From the NCBI RefSeq assembly GCF_011299595.1, contig NZ_CP049867.1, forward strand, positions 1,054,001 to 1,118,000: a stretch of 64,000 bases of DNA. Reading direction: 5' to 3'. Positions 8,303 through 17,057 of the stretch are shown here, one piece after another (within the stretch, counting starts at the first letter, position 1; the number at the start of each line of letters is the position of its first letter). A program made the position numbers and the translations under genes. This DNA comes from Nocardioides sp. HDW12B (lineage in GTDB: Bacteria > Actinomycetota > Actinomycetes > Propionibacteriales > Nocardioidaceae). The notes beneath the pieces are model-generated. The model ran no database searches. It saw only the letters and a list, made by a program, of their open reading frames with translations, and was not told the DNA's origin.

Positions 8303-8534
8303 ATCTCATTGGCGCAACATTGCTTGCCTGCATTTCTCGAAGTGCCAATGACTGGCACCACACTTCGCCACGCGGCGCGGCGAACATGCTGGACGGTAGG
8401 GACGGCTTCCGGGTCCTGTTTGCGGCGGAGTGACTCGCATCGGGCCTCAATCGAAAGCGCCCCCGAGATGCCAAGGGTTCGAGGACCGATGTACGCGGAC
8501 CAGCGTCACCTGATGCGCTGCGGGGCTCTGGTCG

Positions 8535-9026
8535 TCACGTGCGCGCGTCAGCCGCGGGGTATCCGCGTCGGACGGTGCGGTCGAGGATGCCGAGCGTGGC
8601 CCGCAGGTTGGCCTCGGAGATCACCGGGAAGACGCCGTTGTCCTTGAAGTCCTGCCGGGCCTCGGACCAGTCGTAGATCGACGTGACGCGGGTGCCCTCC
8701 TCGGCCGGCTCCAACCGGTAGCCGTAGCGGTGGCCGATCTGAGGACGGATGCGGCCGAGGATCGACCAGGTGATGAGCTGGTCGGGCTCGAGCTCCTCGA
8801 TCCGCACGGTCACGTCGTACCGGCCCCAGTCGGGCAGGTCGCCGAGCGCTTCGCGGTCCATGTGGACGACGAAGGAGTCCCCGACGGCAGTGACGGGCTC
8901 ACCGGTGGCGTCCTGGAGCATCCCGGAGGCGTCGATGGCGACGTGGCCCTGCGGGTCGCAGAGCAACGCGAAGATCTCGCTCGCCGGAGCGGGGATGAGC
9001 CGTGAGGTCTCGAGGCATTCGGACAT
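8535..9026 (-). CDS. SRPBCC family protein
   Basis: A 163-residue START/Bet v1-like protein. It begins with the typical SRLIPAPASEIFALLCDPQGHVAID strand-helix and ends in a long C-terminal helix (ISEANLRATLGILDRTVRRGY). The middle strands (RYDVTVRIEELEPDQLITW, RYGYRLEPAEEGTRVTSIYDWS, both shortened here) form the expected curved sheet. Such proteins bind hydrophobic ligands or act as polyketide-type cyclases; the ligand is unknown. The start at 9026 matches the family's N-terminus. The 232 bases between the glycosylase gene and this gene show nothing recognisable. Confidence 0.8.
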   Translation of the reverse strand: MSECLETSRLIPAPASEIFALLCDPQGHVAIDASGMLQDATGEPVTAVGDSFVVHMDREALGDLPDWGRYDVTVRIEELEPDQLITWSILGRIRPQIGHRYGYRLEPAEEGTRVTSIYDWSEARQDFKDNGVFPVISEANLRATLGILDRTVRRGYPAADART

Positions 9027-9136
9027 GCGAGCAGCTCCTGGAGCCGGGGGAGGGGACGTGCCACCCCTACCCACTGCGGCGCCGGTCGGACCGTCGGGGT
9101 CGCGAGCTGTCGGTGTCAGCGGGCACAGTAAGCGGC

Positions 9137-10408
9137 ATGACTGAGCACCCCACTGCCGGACAGCGCCGCGAGGTCGCGGGCGTCGTCGTCACCGACCACT
9201 GGCTGGACCTGCCCCTGGACCATGCGGACCCCACCGGTCCGACGATCGAGGTGTTCGGCCGCGAGGTCGCTGCCCCGGGCGGCTTCGACCGCCCGCTGCT
9301 CGTCTTCCTCCAGGGCGGCCCGGGCCACGAGGCACCGCGTCCGACCGGCTTCCCGGCCGCCCCGGCCTGGCTGGAGCGTGCCCTGCAGGACCACCGGGTG
9401 CTCATGCTCGACCAGCGCGGGACCGGCCTCTCCACGCCGTACGGCGACCCGGACCCCGACCCGGCTGCCGACGCGAATCGGTTGCGCCACTTCCGCGCCG
9501 ACGCGATCGTGCGCGACGCCGAGGCGTTCCGCGAGCACCTGGGGGAGCGGAAGGTCAGCCTGCTGGGGCAGTCGTTCGGCGGCTTCTGCACGCTGCACTA
9601 CCTCAGCAGCGCGCCCGACTCGGTCCGCGCGGCGATCTTCACCGGCGGACTGCCCGTGGTCGGGCGGCCGGTCGACGACGTCTACGCCGCGACCTTCACC
9701 CAGATGCGGCGGCTCAACGAGCTGCACCACCGTCGCTACCCGATGGACCGCGACCGTCTGGCCCGGCTGCTCGCCCTGTGCGACGCCGGCGAGGTGCTCG
9801 ACCCCGAGGGACGCCCGCTGAGCCGGCGCATGGTCCGCACCATCGGGAACCGGCTCGGGTTCGACGGGGGCAGCGAGGAGCTGCACTATCTCCTCGAGCG
9901 CGACCCACACTCAGCGGCGTTCCGCCACGACGTCGTCGGGCTCTTCCCCTTCGGCGCCCGCAACCCGATGTACGCCGTCATCCACGAGTCCAGCTACGCC
10001 GACGGCGTCATCACCGGCTGGTCGGCGGCGCGGGTGCAGCCCGACGACTTCGCCGCCGCCGACTCGCTGCTGCTCACCGGCGAGCACCTCTTCCCGTGGC
10101 ACTTCGAGGAGGACCCCGCCCTGCGCCCGTACGCCGAGGTGGCCGGCCTGCTCGCCGACGAGGCGTGGCCGAAGCTGTTCGACGCGGGCGTGCTGGCGGA
10201 CCTCGACGTGCCCGCGGCCGCCGTGGTCTACGCCGAGGACCCGTTCGTCGACCGCGGGCTCTCGCTGCAGACCGCGGCGCTTGTGCCGTCGCTGCGGACC
10301 TGGGTCACGGACCAGTACCTCCACGGCGGGCTGCGCCACGGCGGCGGCGACCTCCTCGACCGGCTGCTCGGGATGACCAAGGCAGCCGTCGCGGTCCGAG
10401 GTGACTGA
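9137..10408 (+). CDS. Proline iminopeptidase-like S33 alpha/beta hydrolase
   Basis: A 423-residue S33-family peptidase. Visible are the oxyanion segment FLQGGPGHE, the DQRGTGLS motif, and the nucleophile elbow GQSFGG (Ser near residue 155). A large cap domain precedes the C-terminal part, and the catalytic His is in the YLHGGLRHGGG segment. Family members release N-terminal proline from peptides in the cytoplasm. ATG 9137 is preferred because the longer in-frame extension runs through the promoter region shared with the divergent SRPBCC gene. Confidence 0.88.
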   Translation: MTEHPTAGQRREVAGVVVTDHWLDLPLDHADPTGPTIEVFGREVAAPGGFDRPLLVFLQGGPGHEAPRPTGFPAAPAWLERALQDHRVLMLDQRGTGLSTPYGDPDPDPAADANRLRHFRADAIVRDAEAFREHLGERKVSLLGQSFGGFCTLHYLSSAPDSVRAAIFTGGLPVVGRPVDDVYAATFTQMRRLNELHHRRYPMDRDRLARLLALCDAGEVLDPEGRPLSRRMVRTIGNRLGFDGGSEELHYLLERDPHSAAFRHDVVGLFPFGARNPMYAVIHESSYADGVITGWSAARVQPDDFAAADSLLLTGEHLFPWHFEEDPALRPYAEVAGLLADEAWPKLFDAGVLADLDVPAAAVVYAEDPFVDRGLSLQTAALVPSLRTWVTDQYLHGGLRHGGGDLLDRLLGMTKAAVAVRGD

Positions 10409-10417
10409 CGCGAGACG

Positions 10418-11191
10418 TCAGGTCCCGCGGACGGTGGGGGCGGTCCGCTCCGCCAGCCGCACCAGGGACTCCCGGGTCCAGGACTCCGCGCCCGGCCACC
10501 GGCCCACGTAGTCCGCACACTCCTCGGGCGACCAGCCGTGGGCCGCGCGCAGCCCGTCCATGAGCATCGTCAGGTACGTCGCTCCCGGTGCGTTCGGCGG
10601 TGGCGGGTCGGTCGCGGCCAGCGCCACGAGCGGGTGACCGTCGAGCTCGCCGGTGACCAAGGCGTCGTACCACCCGGCGCCGCCGAGGGGCGCCTCCAGG
10701 ACGCTCACCGCGCCGGCTTCGCGGCGGGTCTCCTGTGCCACGATGTCGCAGACCTGCTGGTGGGTGAGGAGGTAGGCCTGGGCGGCGACCTCGCCGGATC
10801 TCGACACGGTCGCTGCGCTCCCTGCTCGATCACCGGGGGCCTGGGCGGCGACCTCGCCGGATCTCGACACGGTCGCTGCGCTCCCTGCTCGATCGACGGG
10901 GGTGGGGCTCCCTGCTCGATCACCCGTCTCGAGGACGGCGACGCCGCCGCCCCACACGGGGGAGTCACCGGCGAAGCGGAGCCGGCCCGGGAGCCAGACC
11001 GAGGCGGTGGCCCGTGGTGGGGAGGGATCGCGGGCGCCGAGGTAGGTGCGCCGCGAGCCGGGCGGGGTGCCGCCGGCGAGGTAGCAGGTGAGCCGCGGCA
11101 CGTGCAGGTTGGAGCCGTAGGCGGCATACCAGACGAGGGCGTGCGGGTTGACGGATCTCGACGACGGGCGCGGGGCGCCCTGCTCGATCAC
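10418..11191 (-). CDS. YGSN-motif (gamma-glutamylcyclotransferase-like) protein interrupted by repeat-derived sequence
   Basis: The conserved part starts with LVWYAAYGSNLHVPRL, the YGSN phosphate-binding motif of gamma-glutamylcyclotransferase-like folds. It ends with a C-terminal helix containing GWSPEECADYVGRW. Between GGGVAVLE and QAYLLTHQQV lies a 50-residue foreign stretch in which a block of 21 residues (GDRAGSAATVSRSGEVAAQ plus two) is repeated. This is translated family C repeat DNA. The first 14 residues (MIEQGAPRPSSRSV) are also repeat DNA, so the original start codon seems to have been lost. The reading frame survives, but function is doubtful. Confidence 0.7.
   Translation of the reverse strand: MIEQGAPRPSSRSVNPHALVWYAAYGSNLHVPRLTCYLAGGTPPGSRRTYLGARDPSPPRATASVWLPGRLRFAGDSPVWGGGVAVLETGDRAGSPTPVDRAGSAATVSRSGEVAAQAPGDRAGSAATVSRSGEVAAQAYLLTHQQVCDIVAQETRREAGAVSVLEAPLGGAGWYDALVTGELDGHPLVALAATDPPPPNAPGATYLTMLMDGLRAAHGWSPEECADYVGRWPGAESWTRESLVRLAERTAPTVRGT
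10777..10925. repeat. Family C repeat inside a coding sequence, 63-bp tandem units
   Basis: Two nearly identical 63-bp units start at 10777 and 10840, and a truncated third copy ends near 10925. Each contains GGATCTCGACACGGTCGCTG and the tail CTCCCTGCTCGATCACC that recurs at 11154-11305. As 63 is a multiple of three, the host gene on the minus strand stays open. Confidence 0.9.
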
Positions 11192-11305
11192 CGGGGGACC
11201 GATCTCGACGACGGGAGCGGGGCGCCCTGCTCGATCACCGGGGGGCCGATCTCGACGACGGGCGCGGGGCGCCCTGCTCGATCACCGGTCCCGCTCGATC
11301 ACCGG
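11154..11305. repeat. Family C repeat, three tandem 47-bp units
   Basis: Units begin at 11154, 11201 and 11248 with GATCTCGACGACGGG and end CTGCTCGATCACCGG. A 17-base partial copy follows. They separate the YGSN-protein gene from the GCS2 ligase gene and supply the present start codon and first residues of the former. Confidence 0.92.
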
Positions 11306-11307
11306 GC

Positions 11308-12390
11308 TCAGCTCGCCGCGGTCCGGCGGGCCAGGTCGGCGACGACCTCGGGCATCGTGGCGCCGTCGCGCACGAGCGCCCGCTGGCGCTCCGCTCCGCC
11401 GCCGTCGGCGAGCACCCGCGACGCCAGCTCACGGACGAGGTCGAGGTCGCCGGTGTCCTCCAGCGCGTCCCGGACGTGCTCGACGAGGGCGTCGAGGACG
11501 GTGGCCGCGGGCGACAGCTTCCACGTCGTCGGGTCGACGAGGCCACCGGCCAGGCCGTCGTGGGCGGCGCGCCACTGGGCCGCGCGCAGCAGGTCGGCCC
11601 GCCACCCCTCGGTGGACGTGCGGCCGGCGGCGGCGGTGGTGACCAGGGCCCGGCCGAGGGCGGCAAGGAGGATCGCGTCGTCGACGTCGGTGCACACGTC
11701 GGCCACACGGATCTCCACGGTGGGCAAGCCGTTGCCCGGCCGGACGTCGAAGTAGACCATCGGCTCGTCGAGCGAGGCACCCCACTCGACGAGCAGGCGG
11801 GTGGTGCGGTCGTACTCCTCCGACGACCCGAACTCCTGCCGGGGCCCGGCCGAGGGCCAGCGCGACCAGACCTGGCTGCGCCACGAGGCGTGCCCGGTGT
11901 CCTCGCCGCGGTTGAACGGGGAGTTCGCGCTGATCGCCAGCAGTGACGGCAGCCAGGGGCGGACGCCGTCGACGACCCGGACGACCTCGTCGTCCTCGAC
12001 CGCGACGTGCAGGTGCATGGCGCAGGCGACGGCGTCGCGGGCCAGCCGCCCGTAGTCCGTCTGGATCCGCTCGTAGCGCTCGTCCGGCGTGAGGTCGGGG
12101 TGGCGCGGCACCGACAGCACCGGCACGGGCATCGCGACCGCGGAGGCCCCCGCGGCACCCGCCGCGGCCACGACGGCGGTGCGGGCCTCGACGAGCCGGC
12201 GCCGCAGGGCGTCGAGGTCGTCCTCGGGCGCGGTGGCCAGCTCGATCTGCTGCTGGTAGAGCTCGAGCTCGATGGTGGTCTCCGCGCTGGTCGCGGCCCG
12301 CGACTCCACCGCGCTCTGCGCGACGGCCGTCAGCTCGCCCGTCGCGGGGTCGACGAGGAAGAGCTCCTCCTCGATGCCGATGGTGCGCAC
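11308..12390 (-). CDS. GCS2-type carboxylate-amine ligase (YbdK-like glutamate-cysteine ligase)
   Basis: A 360-residue ATP-grasp-like ligase of the GCS2 family. It has the N-terminal GIEEELFLVDP motif, then ELELYQQQIELATAP, HLHVAV, and SANSPFNRGEDTGHASWRSQ. The C-terminal half contains PTVEIRVADVCTDVDDA. Members condense glutamate with cysteine or other amines; the precise product here is not known. The GTG at 12390 is supported by GGAGGAG six bases upstream. Family C repeats abut its 3' end. Confidence 0.88.
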   Translation of the reverse strand: MRTIGIEEELFLVDPATGELTAVAQSAVESRAATSAETTIELELYQQQIELATAPEDDLDALRRRLVEARTAVVAAAGAAGASAVAMPVPVLSVPRHPDLTPDERYERIQTDYGRLARDAVACAMHLHVAVEDDEVVRVVDGVRPWLPSLLAISANSPFNRGEDTGHASWRSQVWSRWPSAGPRQEFGSSEEYDRTTRLLVEWGASLDEPMVYFDVRPGNGLPTVEIRVADVCTDVDDAILLAALGRALVTTAAAGRTSTEGWRADLLRAAQWRAAHDGLAGGLVDPTTWKLSPAATVLDALVEHVRDALEDTGDLDLVRELASRVLADGGGAERQRALVRDGATMPEVVADLARRTAAS

Positions 12391-12483
12391 GACGCTCCTC
12401 CCGGACGGACGGGTGCTGGGGGACGGCTGACGCCGGGAACCTACCCACCGCGGTCGCCGCCACCCGCCTGGCAGGATCGGGAC

Positions 12484-13077
12484 GTGAGCGACGTACCGCA
12501 GGACCTGCCCACCTGGGACGAGGCGGCGCGGCCGCGCGGGGCCGGCTACCCCGACGCGACGCCGGCTGAGCGGTCGCAGGGCGAGCACCTGCGGATGGTC
12601 CACGACATGTACCGCCGCAGCCTGGCGCAGGTCGACGACGTTCTCGAGCAGGTCAGGTCCGGCCGGCTGACGGTGGGGGAGGCACGCGGAGCCGTGCACG
12701 CGCTCGGCGTACGCGTCACCTTCGCGCAGCTCGGCTCCTTCTGCGGCCAGCTGTGCCAGAGCGTCGAGACCCACCACCGGATCGAGGACGCCCACCTCTA
12801 CCCGGCGCTGCGGGCGGCCGACAGCGCGCTCGACCCGGTGCTCGACCGCCTCGACCTCGAGCACCGCGTCATCCACGACGTGCTCGAGCGCTTCGACCGG
12901 GTGCTCGTCGCGCTGGCCACCACCAGCGCCGACGGCGACGGACCGGGGGAGGGTGAGAGCGGGCTGCCCGACGTCTACGCCCACTTCGAGCACCTGCGCG
13001 GCCTCCTCGAGTCGCACTTCCGCTACGAGGAGGAGCAGATCGGTACGGCGCTGGGCGTGCACCGCGTCATGGTCTGA
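12484..13077 (+). CDS. Hemerythrin HHE domain protein
   Basis: A 197-residue soluble protein with a four-helix hemerythrin-like core. Metal-ligand motifs appear in order: HLRMVHDMYRR, ETHHRIEDAHLYPAL, LEHRVIHDVLERF and ESHFRYEEEQIG. Such domains bind a di-iron centre and sense or carry oxygen or nitric oxide. The start is GTG 12484. The gene is divergent from the GCS2 ligase gene. Confidence 0.88.
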   Translation: MSDVPQDLPTWDEAARPRGAGYPDATPAERSQGEHLRMVHDMYRRSLAQVDDVLEQVRSGRLTVGEARGAVHALGVRVTFAQLGSFCGQLCQSVETHHRIEDAHLYPALRAADSALDPVLDRLDLEHRVIHDVLERFDRVLVALATTSADGDGPGEGESGLPDVYAHFEHLRGLLESHFRYEEEQIGTALGVHRVMV

Positions 13078-13121
13078 GGGCTCGGACCGGCGACGGCGAT
13101 CGTCGGTTGCCGGTGTGTTCT

Positions 13122-13137
13122 TGTGCCGGTGATCACA
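13122..13137 (+). promoter_or_regulatory. Possible CRP-type operator upstream of the symporter gene
   Basis: TGTGC-N6-TCACA resembles the actinobacterial CRP/GlxR site TGTGA-N6-TCACA with one mismatch. It lies about 60 bases before the symporter start, where cAMP-CRP control of carbon uptake would be expected. Confidence 0.3.
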
Positions 13138-13198
13138 ATGCTGAGGCATATTGGCTCCAGCCCACCGCACGAGCGGAGGGCGGGCGGAAGGACCTCGG

Positions 13199-14896
13199 GT
13201 GATTCTGAACGCGTCGACGGAGCTGCGGCTCGACACCAACTGGATCGACTACCTGCTCATCTTCCTGTACTTCGGGTTCGTGCTCGGCATCGGCATCCTC
13301 GCCCGCCGCTCGGTCTCCAGCAGCATCGACTTCTTCCTGTCGGGACGCTCGCTGCCTGCCTGGGTGACGGGTCTGGCCTTCATCTCGGCCAACCTCGGCG
13401 CCGTCGAGATCATGGGCATGTCCGCCAACGGTGCGCAGTACGGCATCGCGACGGCGCACTACTTCTGGGTCGGCGCCGTGCCCGCGATGCTGTTCCTCGG
13501 CGTCGTGATGATGCCGTTCTACTACGGCTCCAAGGTGCGCTCGGTCCCCGAGTTCATGCTGCGTCGCTTCGGCCCGGGCACCCACCTCGTCACCGGCCTC
13601 AGCTTCGCCCTCGCCCAGCTTCTCATCGCCGGCATCAACCTGTTCCTGCTGGCCACGATCGTCGAGATCCTGCTGGGCTGGCCGCTGTGGGTCTCGCTCG
13701 TCATCGCTGCCGCGATCGTGCTCTCCTACACCGCCCTCGGCGGCCTGTCGGCCGCGATCTACAACGAGGTGCTCCAGTTCTTCGTCATCGTCGCCGCGCT
13801 CGCCCCGCTGACCTTCGTCGGCCTGCACAAGGTCGGCGGCTGGAACGGGCTCACCAGCGAGGTCGAGAACCGCTGGGGCGCCGAGGAGATGTCGTCGTGG
13901 CCGGGCACCACGCTCACCGGGATCGACAGCCCGCTGCTGTCGGTCATCGGCATCGTCTTCGGTCTCGGCTTCGTGCTGTCCTTCGGTTACTGGACGACCA
14001 ACTTCGTCGAGGTGCAGCGGGCCATGGCCAGCAGCTCGATGTCCGCGGCGCGACGCTCGCCGATCATCGGCGCCTTCCCGAAGATGTTCATGCCGTTCAT
14101 CGTCATCGTGCCCGGCATGGTCGCCGCCGTCGCGGTCTCCGAGGTGGTGCAGGCCAAGGAGAGCGGGGCGACGTTCGACTACAACAACTCGCTGCTCTAC
14201 CTGATGCGCGACCTGCTGCCCAACGGCATGCTGGGCCTCGCCCTCGCCGGTCTGCTGGCGTCGTTCATGGCCGGCATGGCGGCGAACATCTCCGCCTTCA
14301 ACACGGTCTTCTCCTACGACATCTGGGAGACCTACGTCGTCAAGGACAAGCCCGACCACTACTACCTGTCGGTGGGCCGGCTCGCGACCGTGGCCGCGAC
14401 GATCGTCGCGATCGGTACGGCGTTCATCGCCTCGCAGTACTCGAACATCATGAACTACATCCAGACGCTGTTCGGGTTCTTCAACGCCCCGCTCTTCGCC
14501 ACGTTCATCCTCGGCCTGCTCTGGGCGCGGATGTCGCCGGCCGCGGGCTGGACGGCCATGGTGGCCGGGCCCGGCGCCGCGGGAGTGGTCGGGTGGCTCT
14601 CGGAAGACACCTTCGGCGGCCTGAGCATCGGCGTCCTGCCGTTCGCCGGACAGGGGGCGAGCTTCGTCGCCGCCGGCGCGGCCTTCGTGGCGAGCATCGT
14701 CGTCGGCACCGTGGTGACGCTCATGAGCAGGACGTTCAAGTCCGAGTCCGAGCTGCGCGGGCTGGTCTGGAAGCTGACGCCGAAGGAGGACATCAGCCAC
14801 ACCGACGAACCAGGTGCCCGCTGGTACCAGAAGCCCGTGCCGCTCGCCGGCGTCGGACTCGCCACCGTCATCGTCCTCAACCTCCTCTTCTGGTGA
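13199..14896 (+). CDS. Sodium:solute symporter (SSS/SLC5 family)
   Basis: A 565-residue protein with at least thirteen hydrophobic segments. The SSS core is visible early: DYLLIFLYFGFVLGIGILARR, FFLSGRSLPAW, then ANLGAVEIMGMSANGAQYG. The sodium-site region and GLLASFMAGMAANISAFNTV occur later. It would import a sugar or organic acid with sodium; the substrate is unclear. GTG 13199 is favoured by GGAAGG seven bases upstream over a TTG 48 bases earlier. A small two-span protein gene follows after ten bases, probably an accessory subunit. Confidence 0.88.
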   Translation: MILNASTELRLDTNWIDYLLIFLYFGFVLGIGILARRSVSSSIDFFLSGRSLPAWVTGLAFISANLGAVEIMGMSANGAQYGIATAHYFWVGAVPAMLFLGVVMMPFYYGSKVRSVPEFMLRRFGPGTHLVTGLSFALAQLLIAGINLFLLATIVEILLGWPLWVSLVIAAAIVLSYTALGGLSAAIYNEVLQFFVIVAALAPLTFVGLHKVGGWNGLTSEVENRWGAEEMSSWPGTTLTGIDSPLLSVIGIVFGLGFVLSFGYWTTNFVEVQRAMASSSMSAARRSPIIGAFPKMFMPFIVIVPGMVAAVAVSEVVQAKESGATFDYNNSLLYLMRDLLPNGMLGLALAGLLASFMAGMAANISAFNTVFSYDIWETYVVKDKPDHYYLSVGRLATVAATIVAIGTAFIASQYSNIMNYIQTLFGFFNAPLFATFILGLLWARMSPAAGWTAMVAGPGAAGVVGWLSEDTFGGLSIGVLPFAGQGASFVAAGAAFVASIVVGTVVTLMSRTFKSESELRGLVWKLTPKEDISHTDEPGARWYQKPVPLAGVGLATVIVLNLLFW

Positions 14897-14906
14897 AGGA
14901 ACCGTC

Positions 14907-15239
14907 ATGAGCGAGCACACGAGCCCCACCTCCGGCCACGACGACGGGTCGACCCCCGAGAAGGCGCACAAGGCAGGGGCGTTCGACGTACGCAACTTCA
15001 TCGGCGCGCTGCTCGGCCTCTACGGGCTGATCCTGCTGCCCACCGGGCTCTTCGCGACCGACGACGCCGCGCTGGCCAAGGCCGACGGGCTGAACGTGAA
15101 CATCTGGACCGGCGTGGCCCTGCTGATCGCGGGAGGGGTGTTCATCGCCTGGGCCAGGCTGCGCCCCGTGGTGGTCCCGGCCGACCCCGACGACCAGCCC
15201 GCCGGCCAGGGCGACGACGGCCAACGCCCCGCGCACTGA
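14907..15239 (+). CDS. Small two-span membrane protein next to the symporter
   Basis: A 110-residue product has a hydrophilic N-terminus and two hydrophobic segments, NFIGALLGLYGLILLPTGLF and WTGVALLIAGGVFIAWA, separated by a short polar loop. A charged tail follows. GAAGGA six bases before ATG 14907 supports the start. It is ten bases behind the symporter gene and almost certainly in its operon. The function is unknown; a partner protein of the transporter is a reasonable guess. Confidence 0.8.
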   Translation: MSEHTSPTSGHDDGSTPEKAHKAGAFDVRNFIGALLGLYGLILLPTGLFATDDAALAKADGLNVNIWTGVALLIAGGVFIAWARLRPVVVPADPDDQPAGQGDDGQRPAH

Positions 15240-15320
15240 CCCGCACACCGACCCATTGCCGCCCCGGCGCGGCCGCACGGATGTGACGGCTGCACCCTCC
15301 CGGGGGTGAGACCATCAGCC

Positions 15321-16139
15321 ATGGCGGCTACTCCCTCGTCCTCGACGAGCCCTGACATCGACGGCAGCGACGTGCTCGACCAGGGCGTGAGGCTGGGCCT
15401 CGTCGCCTACGGTCTGGTCCACCTCGTCGTGGCCTGGACCGCGATCCAGCTGGCGCTGGGCGAGTCCAGCGGCAAGGCCAGCCAGACCGGCGCGCTGCAG
15501 CAGCTGGCCGAGGACAGCATGGGCGGCGCCTCGCTGTACGCCGTGGCGCTCGGCTTCGCGGCGCTGGTGTTCTGGCAGGCCGCGGAGGCGCTGATCGGGC
15601 ACCGCTCCGAGGACGGCGGCAAGCGCGTCTTCAAGCGCGTCGGGTCCGGGGTCAAGGCGGTGGTCTACGGCGCGCTCGCGGTCTCGTCGGTCAAGATCGC
15701 CTCGGGCAACGGCGGCCGGTCGAAGGGCACCGACACCGTCACCGCCCAGGTCATGTCCGCGCCGGGCGGGCAGCTGATCGTCGGTGCAGCCGGTCTGGTG
15801 GTCGTGGCGGTCGGGTGCTACCTGGCCTACAAGGGCGTGACCCAGAAGTTCACCAAGCGCCTCGACACGGAAGGCACGTCGGGCAACCGCCGTACGCCGG
15901 TGGTGGTGCTGGGAACGGTCGGCTACGTCGCCAAGGGCGTGGCGCTGGCGGCCATCGGCGGGCTCTTCGTGAGCGCGGCCGTCCAGCACGACGCCCAGGA
16001 GTCCGGCGGGCTCGACCAGGCCCTCCACGCGTTGCTGCAGCAGCCCTTCGGACGCCCGCTGCTCATCGCGGTCGCGCTCGGCCTGGCGGCGTACGGGCTG
16101 TTCTGCTTCCTGTGGGCCCGCCACCTCAAGCGCGACTGA
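15321..16139 (+). CDS. DUF1206 family membrane protein
   Basis: A 272-residue protein made of three weakly similar two-helix units, as in the DUF1206 family: LGLVAYGLVHLVVAWTAIQL, GVKAVVYGALAVSSVKIASG and GTVGYVAKGVALAAIGGLFV. Each unit begins with the typical G-x-V/A-x-YG or KG turn. The family is membrane-bound and functionally uncharacterised. ATG 15321 is chosen; a GTG at 15306 is a possible alternative. The gene converges on the SDR gene, with a family C repeat between the two. Confidence 0.85.
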   Translation: MAATPSSSTSPDIDGSDVLDQGVRLGLVAYGLVHLVVAWTAIQLALGESSGKASQTGALQQLAEDSMGGASLYAVALGFAALVFWQAAEALIGHRSEDGGKRVFKRVGSGVKAVVYGALAVSSVKIASGNGGRSKGTDTVTAQVMSAPGGQLIVGAAGLVVVAVGCYLAYKGVTQKFTKRLDTEGTSGNRRTPVVVLGTVGYVAKGVALAAIGGLFVSAAVQHDAQESGGLDQALHALLQQPFGRPLLIAVALGLAAYGLFCFLWARHLKRD

Positions 16140-16156
16140 CCCACCCCGCGGCGCTC

Positions 16157-16226
16157 ACCGGGTCTCGACGACGCTCGCTGGCGTTCGCTGCTCCTTGGAT
16201 CGAGCCTGTCGAGATCGACCACCGGG
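16157..16226. repeat. Family C repeat copy between convergent genes
   Basis: The copy reads GGTCTCGACGACGCTCGC, then GCTGCTCCTTGGATCGAGCC and TGTCGAGATCGACCACCGGG. The second half is identical to that of the copy at 21268-21335. It fills the gap between two converging genes and could act as a shared transcription end. Confidence 0.88.
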
Positions 16227-16233
16227 ACGATGC

Positions 16234-16995
<762 letters not shown>

Positions 16996-17057
16996 GGGGA
17001 CTCCTGGGGTGAGAGGGGTGCGGTCGCGCGGTCAGGCTTCGGAGGGGACGGGCGGCC

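Noticed and set aside
11154-11305. Possible CRISPR array
   Set aside because: The 47-bp units follow directly on one another with no unique spacers, and no cas genes are nearby. The same holds for the arrays at 10777, 20805 and 54552.
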